Shown piece after piece: positions 9,149 to 15,694 of a stretch of 19,828 bases of DNA. The translations under genes were made by a program, and so were the position numbers. The notes beneath the pieces were generated by a model. The model did no database searches. It saw nothing but the letters and a program-made list of their open reading frames with translations, and was not told the DNA's origin. This DNA comes from an uncultured Rickettsiales bacterium. Lineage in GTDB: Bacteria; Pseudomonadota; Alphaproteobacteria; UBA8366. Every line of letters begins with the position of its first letter. The first letter of the stretch is position 1. The stretch is from NCBI GenBank assembly GCA_913046825.1, contig CAJWTF010000066.1:1-19828 (forward strand), in the 5' to 3' direction.

Positions 9149-9697
9149 ATGAGCAAAGCATTCACGAAGGAATCCGAAAATGACGAGGATGACGACCTTC
9201 CCGAAGCGCCGGACTCCCTGCCGCTCGGCTCCAAGAATTACATGACCCCCGAAGGCCACATGCAGTTGGTCACGGAATTACGCGAACTGCGGAATATAGC
9301 GCGGCCAAAGATCGTCGAAGTCGTCTCGTGGGCGGCGGGCAACGGCGACCGTTCCGAGAACGGTGACTATATTTACGGCAAGAAACGTCTGCGTGAGATC
9401 GATCGTCGGATGAGATTTCTGATGAAGCGATTGGACAACACTGAAATCGTCGATCCCGCGCGACAGAAAGGCCTGGAGCAAATCTTCTTCGGCGCCACCG
9501 TAACGTACGAGACGAGAGACGGAGATGAGAACACTATCCGCATCGTCGGAGTTGACGAGGCTCGCTCAGACCAAGGTCAGGTCAGTTGGATATCCCCGAT
9601 TGCCCGCGCGCTGCACAAAGCCCGTGAAGGTGACGTCGTCGTATTAAAAACGCCGGCAGGCGTCGAAGAGATCGAAGTTGTTCGGATTGTCTATTGA
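9149..9697 (+). CDS. greB: Transcription elongation factor GreB
   Basis: GreB enters the RNA polymerase secondary channel and stimulates transcript cleavage, rescuing backtracked complexes. The 182 residues carry the GreB-type coiled coil: ARPKIVEVVSWAAGNGDRSE (51-70) with tip acidic residues Asp67 and Glu70, then KKRLREIDRRMRFLMKRLDN. The C-terminal FKBP-like domain includes FFGATVTYE, IVGVDEA, ISPIARAL and VVLKTPAGVEEIEV. KKRLREIDRR is diagnostic of GreB rather than GreA. About 30 acidic residues (EXE/EDEDDD-rich) precede the domain, a feature I associate with alphaproteobacterial GreB. It begins five bases after the MmgE/PrpD stop with only a weak ribosome-binding site, so it is probably translated in tandem. 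Its stop overlaps the end of the convergent VOC gene by seven bases. Confidence 0.95.
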   Translation: MSKAFTKESENDEDDDLPEAPDSLPLGSKNYMTPEGHMQLVTELRELRNIARPKIVEVVSWAAGNGDRSENGDYIYGKKRLREIDRRMRFLMKRLDNTEIVDPARQKGLEQIFFGATVTYETRDGDENTIRIVGVDEARSDQGQVSWISPIARALHKAREGDVVVLKTPAGVEEIEVVRIVY

Positions 9698-10080
9698 GCG
9701 TTGCGGTCAACAATTTCGATCGCCACGCCTTCGGGGCCGCTAAGGAAGGCCATACGTACGCCAGGTCGAATGGTCGTTAACTCCATGGTTAAATCGGCGC
9801 CTTTGATTTTTAAATCCGCAACGACGCTGTCTATCCCATCGACGGTCAGACCTGCATGATCCAAGCCCTAATAGGGAGATGCGGGCGGCACTCCTACTTC
9901 TGAATCTTGCGCTACCGGCGCGATGAAAAACATCTGGCCATACAGGTTCATATCGAGGCGCGGCTTTCCACCCTGTTCCGTCCGGATACTCTCAGCAACA
10001 AACATTTTCTCATAAAATGCCGCCGTCGCTTCCGGATCGGGGCTACGCAAGTGGACATGGTCGAATGTAAAAGTTGCCAT
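9691..10080 (-). pseudogene. VOC (glyoxalase/bleomycin-resistance fold) protein interrupted by one in-frame TAG
   Basis: Read in one frame from ATG 10080 to TAG 9691 this is a 130-codon VOC-fold gene with codon 71 (9870-9868) changed to TAG. The N-terminal half has MATFTFDHVHLRSPDPEATA, typical of the first beta-alpha-beta-beta-beta unit with a metal-ligand His. The half after the stop resumes at once with GLDHAGLTVDGIDSVVADL and ends with the ligand-type PEGVAIEIVDRN, so the second unit is intact in sequence. There is no frameshift; the only lesion is one nonsense codon. A good ribosome-binding site (GGGAG) lies upstream, and the gene begins 14 bases after lolD, in the proS-lolC-lolD transcript. 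Readthrough, assembly error or very recent inactivation are all possible. A truncated 70-residue product would hold only half of the fold. Confidence 0.82.
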
Positions 10081-10094
10081 TTTCTTCTCCCAGG

Positions 10095-10787
10095 TCAGGC
10101 GGCCACCGCACCTTCATAAAGGGTTCCGTTCTCCAACCTCAGAATACGGTCCATTCTATCTGCCAGATCAAGGTTATGCGTTGCGACCAGCGCGCCAAGT
10201 CCACTCTGGCGAACGAGTGTCTCCAGCAATCCAAACACGCCATCCGCCGTGTGAGTGTCGAGATTGCCCGTCGGCTCATCGGCCAAGAGAATGGCTGGGG
10301 AATTCGCCAGCGCCCGAGCTATCGCGACCCGTTGTTGCTCGCCACCCGACAGTTTAGCCGGTCGGTGAGTTGCACGCGTCGTAAGTCCGACGGATTCGAT
10401 CAATCCAGATGCCGATGCCCTCGCTTGTCTGCGGCTCGTACCCTCAACCATTTGCGGAATTATAACGTTTTCCAATGCCGAGAATTCCGGTAGTAAATGA
10501 TGGAATTGATAGATAAACCCAATCTTTGTGCGCCGCAGACCAGTGCGTGCATCATCGGAAAGCTTAGCACAGGACGCACCATCTAAGAATACGTCACCCG
10601 CATCCGGATATTCCAGCAATCCCGCGACATGCAGAAGTGTCGATTTACCGGCCCCCGATGGCCCCACAAGGGCTACCATTTCCCTCTTATGAAGCGCCAG
10701 ATCCACGCTCTTTAAGACGTCTAACCGTTCTTCCGCTTGGTGATAAGTCCGGTCTACTCCTTGCAGTTCGAGAACGGTGTCACTCAT
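10095..10787 (-). CDS. lolD: Lipoprotein-releasing system ATP-binding protein LolD
   Basis: LolD is the ABC ATPase that powers extraction of outer-membrane lipoproteins from the inner membrane by the LolCE-type permease. The 230-residue protein has Walker A GPSGAGKS (42-49), the Q-loop region ([12 protein letters not shown], about 91-102; such a [14 protein letters not shown] segment is characteristic of LolD), signature LSGGEQQR (146-153), Walker B AILLADEP (165-172) with the following TGNLD, and the H-loop VATHN. The start at 10787 ([10 protein letters not shown]) is preferred; extending upstream adds 29 residues that are a shadow of lolC. The start codon overlaps the lolC stop by eight bases, indicating translational coupling. 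The VOC pseudogene follows 14 bases downstream. Confidence 0.96.
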   Translation of the reverse strand: MSDTVLELQGVDRTYHQAEERLDVLKSVDLALHKREMVALVGPSGAGKSTLLHVAGLLEYPDAGDVFLDGASCAKLSDDARTGLRRTKIGFIYQFHHLLPEFSALENVIIPQMVEGTSRRQARASASGLIESVGLTTRATHRPAKLSGGEQQRVAIARALANSPAILLADEPTGNLDTHTADGVFGLLETLVRQSGLGALVATHNLDLADRMDRILRLENGTLYEGAVAA

Positions 10788-12024
10788 ATCGAAGGACTTC
10801 GACGGGATCGAGGCGAGCCGCTCGCCATGCTGGATATATCGAGGCCAAAAAAGACAACAACAACGCCATCGCAATCACCAGGACCACCTCGTTCGCGTCC
10901 ACCTTCGCCGGTAATTGCGATAGAAAGTAGATTTCGGCTTGGAAAAGATCGACACCGGCGAGACTTTGAACGCCTTGGCGAATGCTTTCGATATTCAAGG
11001 AAAACGCAATGCCGAGGATACTGCCCGCGACCGTCCCGATTATTCCAACGCTGGCCCCGGTGACGAAAAAGACCCGCAATACCATCCCTCGCGTCGCACC
11101 GATCGTACGGAGGATCGCTATTCCCTTACCCTTGTCGTTTACCAACATCACCTGGCTTGAGATGATATTGAAGGCGGCGACGAGGATGATGAGGGTCAGA
11201 ATAAGGAACATGACGTTCCGCTCGACCTTGAGCGCGGTGAAGAAAGTGGAATTAACCTGTCGCCAATCCCGCACCCAAACAGTTGGCCCTGCCATCTCGA
11301 ATATTTTACTGCGCGCGGTATCGATCTTATCCGCATGTTCCGCAGACACTTCGATATGCGAGACCCCATTCTTCTGCCGAAAAAAGGATTGCGCCGCTGC
11401 GAGTGGCATGAAGACAAAGCTAGCATCGTATTCCGACATCCCGACTTCAAAGATGCCTGATATCTTGTACGCCTTCATTCTCGGCATTGTACCGAAGGCA
11501 GTCGTCGTGCCGCGCGGTGCAATGAATGTCAATCCATCGCCAAGACGAAGATGAAACCTCTGCGCCATTCGGCTGCCGATCAAGACACCCGACCCGGCGT
11601 CGAAATCGTCAAGGTTCCCTTGCTTAATTCCTCCGAATAACAATGGCTTACCGCGTATGTCTTCAGCCATCATGCCACGTGCGACTGCACCGCGAGACAC
11701 CTTATTGGCTGACAGTAATACTTGTCCTTCGACGACAGGTGCAGCGTTTACAATGCCTTTAATCGCCCGGATCTTTTTTGCTAAATCATCGTAGCCCTGC
11801 AGTGTTCCGCGTGCGGCTGAAACTTCCAAATGCCCGTTTAACCCAAGAATTCGCCCTAACAACTCGGCGCGAAACCCATTCATCACCGACATAACAATGA
11901 TCAGCGTGGCGACCCCCAGCATGATGCCGAGCAAAGAAAACCAGGCGACCACTGAGATGAAGCCTTCTTGGCGCTTTGCCCGCAAATAGCGAAAAGCCAT
12001 CAATCTTTCAAACGCGGAGAACAT
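10780..12024 (-). CDS. lolC: Lipoprotein-releasing ABC transporter permease (LolC/LolE family)
   Basis: This is the inner-membrane subunit that with LolD passes lipoproteins to the periplasmic chaperone LolA. The 414 residues show the MacB-like topology: TM1 at about 24-48 ([20 protein letters not shown]), a large periplasmic domain (about 50-268), then TM2 (about 271-294), TM3 (about 316-344) and TM4 (about 380-400), ending [26 protein letters not shown] after TM1 is typical of the family. Many alphaproteobacteria carry one LolC/E-type permease that presumably forms a homodimer, and only one is seen here. It starts four bases after the proS stop and overlaps lolD by eight bases. The local ribosome-binding site is weak, consistent with coupling to proS. 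Confidence 0.95.
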   Translation of the reverse strand: MFSAFERLMAFRYLRAKRQEGFISVVAWFSLLGIMLGVATLIIVMSVMNGFRAELLGRILGLNGHLEVSAARGTLQGYDDLAKKIRAIKGIVNAAPVVEGQVLLSANKVSRGAVARGMMAEDIRGKPLLFGGIKQGNLDDFDAGSGVLIGSRMAQRFHLRLGDGLTFIAPRGTTTAFGTMPRMKAYKISGIFEVGMSEYDASFVFMPLAAAQSFFRQKNGVSHIEVSAEHADKIDTARSKIFEMAGPTVWVRDWRQVNSTFFTALKVERNVMFLILTLIILVAAFNIISSQVMLVNDKGKGIAILRTIGATRGMVLRVFFVTGASVGIIGTVAGSILGIAFSLNIESIRQGVQSLAGVDLFQAEIYFLSQLPAKVDANEVVLVIAMALLLSFLASIYPAWRAARLDPVEVLRYE

Positions 12025-12028
12025 CCAC

Positions 12029-13378
12029 TTAACCAGCGATACGGTTCAGGGCGGCATCCAGACTGAGCTCTTCACGCTCACCGCTCGCACGGTTCTTTAG
12101 CTCAACGACGCCTGCTTTTACGCCCCTGGGCCCGACGATCAATTGCCAGGGCAGGCCGATCAAATCCATCTCGGAGAACTTCACTCCGGCGCGCTCGTCC
12201 CGGTCGTCATAGAGAACCTCAATACCCGCAGCGTTCAATTTTGCGAAGATGTCCTCACACGCCGAGTCACAGGCATCGTCACCGACGCGCAAGTTGATTA
12301 AGCCAACCTTGAACGGCGCGACTGACTCCGGCCATACAATACCGTCATCATCGTGGCACGCCTCGATCACGCCACCAACTAACCGTGAGACCCCCACCCC
12401 ATAAGATCCCATCTGCACTGGAACCTCTTTACCTTCGCTGTTGGTCACCACTGCACCGAAGGGGATTGAATATTTATCGCCGAAGAAGAAAATATGGCCG
12501 ACCTCAATTCCACGTGCGCTGACGCGTTTGTCTTCCGGTACCTCGGCCTCAAACCGAGCGCTATCGTGCATCTCGTCCGTTGCCGCGTATTGCCCTGTCC
12601 AACGGTCAACGAATCCTTGGATTTGCTCCGCGGAACTGAAGTTAATCTCTTCACCCAGAATGTCGTAGTCGAGCAATTCTTGATGGCAAAAGACTTCACT
12701 TTCGCCGGTTTCAGCCATAATGATGAATTCATGGCTCATATCGCCGCCGATAGGACCAGTCTCTGCTCGCATTGGAATAGCTTTCAACCCCATGCGCGCA
12801 TATGTCCGTAAATACGCGACAAACATTTTATTATAGGCGATGCGCCCGGCCTCAGCATCTAAGTCAAATGAGTACGCATCCTTCATATAGAACTCACGAC
12901 CCCGCATAACACCAAACCGGGGGCGGACTTCGTCCCTGAACTTCCACTGAATATGGTAGAGGTTCAATGGAAGGTCGCGATAGCTTCGAACGGAAGCCGC
13001 GAATATCTCAGTAATCAGCTCCTCATTGGTCGGCCCGTACAGCATGTCGCGATCATGACGATCCTTAATCCGCAGCATTTCCTTACCGTAGTCCTCGTAG
13101 CGCTTCGACTGTCGCCATAGATCGGCGGACTGAATCGTCGGCATCAGGACTTCGTGCGCACCCGCCAAATTTTGCTCTTCACGGACAATCTGCTCAATTT
13201 TTTTCAAAACCCGGAAACCAAGCGGTAGCCACGAATAAATGCCGGCGCTCGCCTGCCGGACCATACCCGCCCGCAGCATGTAACGGTGAGAGACGACCTG
13301 CGCTTCTTGCGGCGTCTCTTTCAGCGTCGGTAGGAAAAATTGCGACAGACGAACGGCGTTGCTTGTATCGGTAGTCAT
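12029..13378 (-). CDS. proS: Prolyl-tRNA synthetase, short form lacking the full editing domain
   Basis: This class II aminoacyl-tRNA synthetase charges tRNA-Pro. The 449 residues contain motif 1 (about 42-68, [20 protein letters not shown]), motif 2 ([21 protein letters not shown], about 147-167) and motif 3 ([17 protein letters not shown], 324-340), then the C-terminal anticodon-binding domain with [11 protein letters not shown] and a [19 protein letters not shown] segment. E. coli ProRS is about 570 residues with an editing domain between motifs 2 and 3; here that gap is only about 155 residues. In alphaproteobacteria with this short form, mischarged Ala-tRNA-Pro is cleared by a free-standing deacylase (family knowledge); none is in this window. 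It heads proS-lolC-lolD-VOC and starts at ATG 13378. Confidence 0.97.
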   Translation of the reverse strand: MTTDTSNAVRLSQFFLPTLKETPQEAQVVSHRYMLRAGMVRQASAGIYSWLPLGFRVLKKIEQIVREEQNLAGAHEVLMPTIQSADLWRQSKRYEDYGKEMLRIKDRHDRDMLYGPTNEELITEIFAASVRSYRDLPLNLYHIQWKFRDEVRPRFGVMRGREFYMKDAYSFDLDAEAGRIAYNKMFVAYLRTYARMGLKAIPMRAETGPIGGDMSHEFIIMAETGESEVFCHQELLDYDILGEEINFSSAEQIQGFVDRWTGQYAATDEMHDSARFEAEVPEDKRVSARGIEVGHIFFFGDKYSIPFGAVVTNSEGKEVPVQMGSYGVGVSRLVGGVIEACHDDDGIVWPESVAPFKVGLINLRVGDDACDSACEDIFAKLNAAGIEVLYDDRDERAGVKFSEMDLIGLPWQLIVGPRGVKAGVVELKNRASGEREELSLDAALNRIAG

Positions 13379-13470
13379 GGGTATTTTGGACCTCGTTGGA
13401 ACAGCCTCGTAACGTGTGCGTGACGGAAGGCTGCGTCAATTTAGAAAAGACGCCATCTCTTGTCCATCAA

Positions 13471-13490
13471 TAGCCCTAATAATCGGGCTA
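13471..13490 (-). terminator. Hairpin just downstream of the small exported-protein gene
   Basis: A perfect six-base-pair inverted repeat TAGCCC/GGGCTA around an eight-base loop lies nine bases after the stop of the exported-protein gene and about 93 bases before proS. The following minus-strand bases (TTGATGG) are not T-rich, so it would be a weak terminator or mRNA 3'-stabilising stem. The pairing is seen; the function is inferred. Confidence 0.4.
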
Positions 13491-13498
13491 ACCACGCG

Positions 13499-13909
13499 CT
13501 ATCTGCCGGCGGCGCGGCATTTGCGGGCGAGCCCCGCTATGGCTTTATCGTTCATCGGCTCCCCATTGAACGTAAAAGCGTTTTTCCCAATGTCGTATTT
13601 TACTTTTCCAACACTGGAAGAGGTCTCACCGAAGCGGGTGGCCGAGGTTCCTTTCAGCGGATTAAAGGCAATGTCGAATTCGACAGTCTTCGGTAACTTC
13701 AACTTCATGCCGCCCGCCACGTCCGCGCCAGCAACTTGTCGCCCGCGAACATCAACACCTGGCTTATAATTAACGTCCGAGCTCGCCTGATGCTGTATCA
13801 GTCGTTTGCAATCGCGCCCGGAAATTTTTGCTTTTGTGTCAGCCGCCTGGGCAAAGCCGCCGGCGACAATCATCGCGAGGCCGAGAGTCACTGTGAATTT
13901 AATCGTCAT
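13499..13909 (-). CDS. Small exported protein of unknown function, probably leaderless
   Basis: The 136-residue product starts MTIKFTVTLGLAMIVAGG and has a clear signal peptide (residues 1-22, predicted cleavage after AQA), so it should be periplasmic. The mature part contains DCKRLIQHQASSDVNYKPGVD, GGMKLKLPKTVEFDIAFN, VGKVKYDI and TFNGEPMND. The only two cysteines of the mature part, C34 and C131, lie near its two ends and could form a disulfide. I have an impression of having seen similar small proteins in other alphaproteobacteria but can name no family or function. ATG 13909 is chosen because it begins the signal peptide; an upstream in-frame TTG lies inside the promoter. A consensus promoter ends seven bases before the ATG, leaving no room for a leader. 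It is not coupled to proS. Confidence 0.8.
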   Translation of the reverse strand: MTIKFTVTLGLAMIVAGGFAQAADTKAKISGRDCKRLIQHQASSDVNYKPGVDVRGRQVAGADVAGGMKLKLPKTVEFDIAFNPLKGTSATRFGETSSSVGKVKYDIGKNAFTFNGEPMNDKAIAGLARKCRAAGR

Positions 13910-13916
13910 GGACCTA

Positions 13917-13945
13917 ATTATACAAAAACCTTTACCTATTTCCAA
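13917..13945 (-). promoter_or_regulatory. Sigma70-type promoter placing the transcript start at the ATG
   Basis: On the minus strand TTGGAA (13945-13940) and a perfect TATAAT (13922-13917) are separated by 17 bases. The -10 box is followed by seven bases (TAGGTCC) and then the ATG at 13909. A start site the usual distance from the -10 box falls on or next to the A of the ATG, implying a leaderless or nearly leaderless mRNA. The only Shine-Dalgarno-like bases (AGG) lie between box and ATG and would not be transcribed. Confidence 0.65.
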
Positions 13946-13970
13946 CAACTGCTGATTCGCGGGAATGTTA

Positions 13971-15259
13971 ATGCGGGGACTGGAGCGTTACTTCGAACTA
14001 TACCAACACGACACTGAGCCGAGAAGTACTCGCCGGTGTCACAACGTTTCTGACCATGGCTTATATAGTCTTCGTAAAGCCAGCCATTTTATCGGGTTCC
14101 GGTGTTGATCGAGAGCCGCATTTGTCACGACATGCCTTGCCGCGGCTATCGGTTGCTTGCTGATGGGATTGCTCACGAAATATCCAATAGCCCTGCCCCC
14201 CGGCATGGGACTCAATGCCTTCTTCACATACACAGTAGTCGGTCAATTAGGGCATTCGTGGCAAATCACCCTCGGAGTGGTCTTTCTTTCCGGACCGATC
14301 TTTCTAGTGCTGAGCGTGCTACCCGTTCGCGAATGGATCGTAAACGCCATTCCCAGAGCATCAAAATGGCGATATCGGCTGGGATCGGTATATTTCTCGC
14401 CATCATTGCCCTACGCAATGCAGGAATTGTTGTAGATAATCTCGCCACGTTGGCGCAGCTCGGTGATTTGGGCACCCCTTCCGCTCTTCTGGCGGCACTT
14501 GGTTTCTTCGCGATGGTCGCATTGGATCGCCTTCGCGTTCCGAGCGCCATTCTGATTTCCATTATCACGGTGACCGTTCTCTCATCGTTCATTGGTCTCA
14601 ACACGTCTAGAGGAATCGTCTCCGCACCGCCGAGTTTGTCGCCGACACACATGCAACTGGATATCGCATCGGCATTTGAACTCGGTCTGATATAAGTAGT
14701 CTTCGCATTTCTGTTCGTCGACTTGTTCGACACCGCAGACACGTTAATCGATGTCACACATCGAGCCAGGCTCCACGACGAGAACGGGCCGTTGCCGCGT
14801 CTACGCACCGCCTTACTCCCAGACAGTTTGGCAACCGTTGCGGGCGCGGCGCTCGGCACGTCGGCAACGACAAGCTATACCGAGAGCGCCGCCGGCATGA
14901 GAGCAGGCCCGCGAACTGGTCTCACAGCGGTTGTCGTCGCAGTGTTGTTCCTCGGTTGTCTCTTCTTCGCACCGTTGGCGGGGAGCATCCCTGCATACGC
15001 ACGAGCACCCGCTCTCCTATTTGTCGCCTGCATAATGGCGCGCGGCCTCTCGTAGACAAACTGGGATGATGTAACTGATTATGTTCCAGCGGTTGTTACA
15101 GCCTTGGCGATGCCCCTAACTTTCTCGATCGCGACCAGGATCGGCATTGGTTTTATTACCGATGCCGCAGTCAAAGTACTGAGCGGGCACTATAGCAAAG
15201 CAACGCCGGCAATTTTAATTCTTGCGGGCGCATTCGTGTTGAAATTCGCCTTTCTTTAG
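13971..15259 (+). pseudogene. Decayed NCS2/AzgA-type purine permease
   Basis: A recognisable xanthine/guanine/hypoxanthine permease runs along the plus strand but needs several frame changes. It starts MRGLERYFELY at 13971, shifts near 14000 into TLSREVLAGVTTFLTMAYIV, shifts again near 14112 into AAFVTTCLAAAIGCLLMG and PIALPPGMGLNAFFTYTVVG, and shifts a third time near 14355 into KMAISAGIGIFLAIIALRNAG. In that frame a TAA interrupts at 14693-14695 before VVFAFLFVDLFDTADTLID, and a TAG at about 15052-15054 before TNWDDVTDYVPAVVTALAMP. The C-terminus ends FVLKFAFL at 15259. The hydrophobic blocks and family motifs are otherwise complete (about 425 codons), so this is a full-length gene decayed in place, not a fragment. 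It is opposite in strand to its neighbours. Confidence 0.92.
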
Positions 15260-15263
15260 GCAA

Positions 15264-15291
15264 TTGACAATATTGGTAAATTTGTTCGAAT
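15264..15291 (+). promoter_or_regulatory. Possible promoter upstream of the convergent-region terminator
   Basis: A perfect -35 hexamer TTGACA (15264-15269) is followed after 16 bases by TCGAAT (15286-15291), a four-of-six match to TATAAT. If used, transcription would run about 200 nt to the terminator at 15468-15499. The -10 match is poor, so this is a candidate only. Confidence 0.25.
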
Positions 15292-15437
15292 CTTGCTCGA
15301 AAAGTGCGTGACGTCGAAAAGGAGTTCGCTTAGACTCTGTTCTAAATAAAAATACACGCATTAAAAACAGTGCGACCCGAGTCTGGGGAGGGTGCTTGCA
15401 AGTTCTAGGGGGATCTCATCTAAGAAGATCAAAAATC

Positions 15438-15677
15438 TCAGGTTGCGAGCGAATTCTTTAAATTAAAAGGTGAGAACTCAGTTCTTACCTCTTTTTTTTG
15501 CCCTAGTCGGCTTGCCAGAAGCTGATGATATCTCAGCTCAGAAGCAAAGAAGCGCGTCAAATATTGAAATAGATAGGACATTAATTTCGGTGAGGCCCAG
15601 GCAGATAGCCAATGCTCATCAAAAGGGGCACCGGTATTAACAATCTTTGCAAAACGATGCCTGATCGTCCCTCGCAA
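15438..15677 (-). CDS. Orphan ORF of doubtful coding status
   Basis: A 79-codon reading frame opens with TTG at 15677 and encodes a product with an aromatic, helical-looking centre (FDEHWLSAWASPKLMSYLFQ, then LTRFFASELRYHQLLASRLG) and a Lys-rich end. I do not recognise it. The frame stays open upstream into the 3' end of the ThDP gene in another frame. No good ribosome-binding site precedes the TTG, and the terminator hairpin lies inside it. The amino-acid composition looks more protein-like than most shadow frames, so it may be the remnant of a longer gene; chance is also possible. Confidence 0.25.
   Translation of the reverse strand: MRGTIRHRFAKIVNTGAPFDEHWLSAWASPKLMSYLFQYLTRFFASELRYHQLLASRLGQKKEVRTEFSPFNLKNSLAT
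15468..15499 (+). terminator. Strong rho-independent terminator, partly bidirectional
   Basis: AGGTGAGAAC (15468-15477) pairs with GTTCTTACCT (15481-15490) over ten base pairs, including one G-U, around a three-base loop, followed by C and eight T (15492-15499). On the minus strand the same stem has one A-C mismatch and is followed by TTTTAATTT, so it could also end the ThDP gene transcript. It lies about 210 bases past the pseudogene stop. Confidence 0.85.
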
Positions 15678-15694
15678 TAATTCGCCATTTAGAA

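Larger units (their letters stand above)
15260..15694. other. 435-bp convergent intergenic region, AT-richer than its neighbours
   Basis: This lies between the 3' end of the permease pseudogene (plus) and the 3' end of the ThDP enzyme (minus). By hand count, bases 15301-15660 are about 43% G+C, below the flanking coding DNA. It contains a TTGACA box at 15264-15269, a strong terminator at 15468-15499 and one orphan minus-strand ORF, described separately. I see no tRNA, insertion-sequence ends or tandem repeats. It may include remnants of a lost gene or an unannotated small RNA. Confidence 0.6.

Noticed and set aside
9868..10080. A stand-alone 70-residue VOC protein
   Set aside because: Homologous sequence continues in the same frame directly after the TAG, so this is half of a broken gene.
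10788..10874. Upstream extension of lolD by 29 codons
   Set aside because: It lies wholly within lolC, has shadow-type composition (RWRCCC) and lacks a ribosome-binding site; [10 protein letters not shown] at 10787 matches LolD N-termini.
13379..13441. TTGACG upstream of proS as a -35 box
   Set aside because: At 16-19 bases downstream there is no acceptable -10 hexamer (CACGTT, CGTTAC).
14102..15055. Three separate plus-strand hydrophobic ORFs as independent small membrane proteins
   Set aside because: They are consecutive pieces of one purine permease in different frames and lack their own starts and ribosome-binding sites.
15411..15430. GATCT/AGATC repeat as a hairpin or recombination site
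   Set aside because: Only five base pairs with a nine-base loop, no T-run and no second copy seen.
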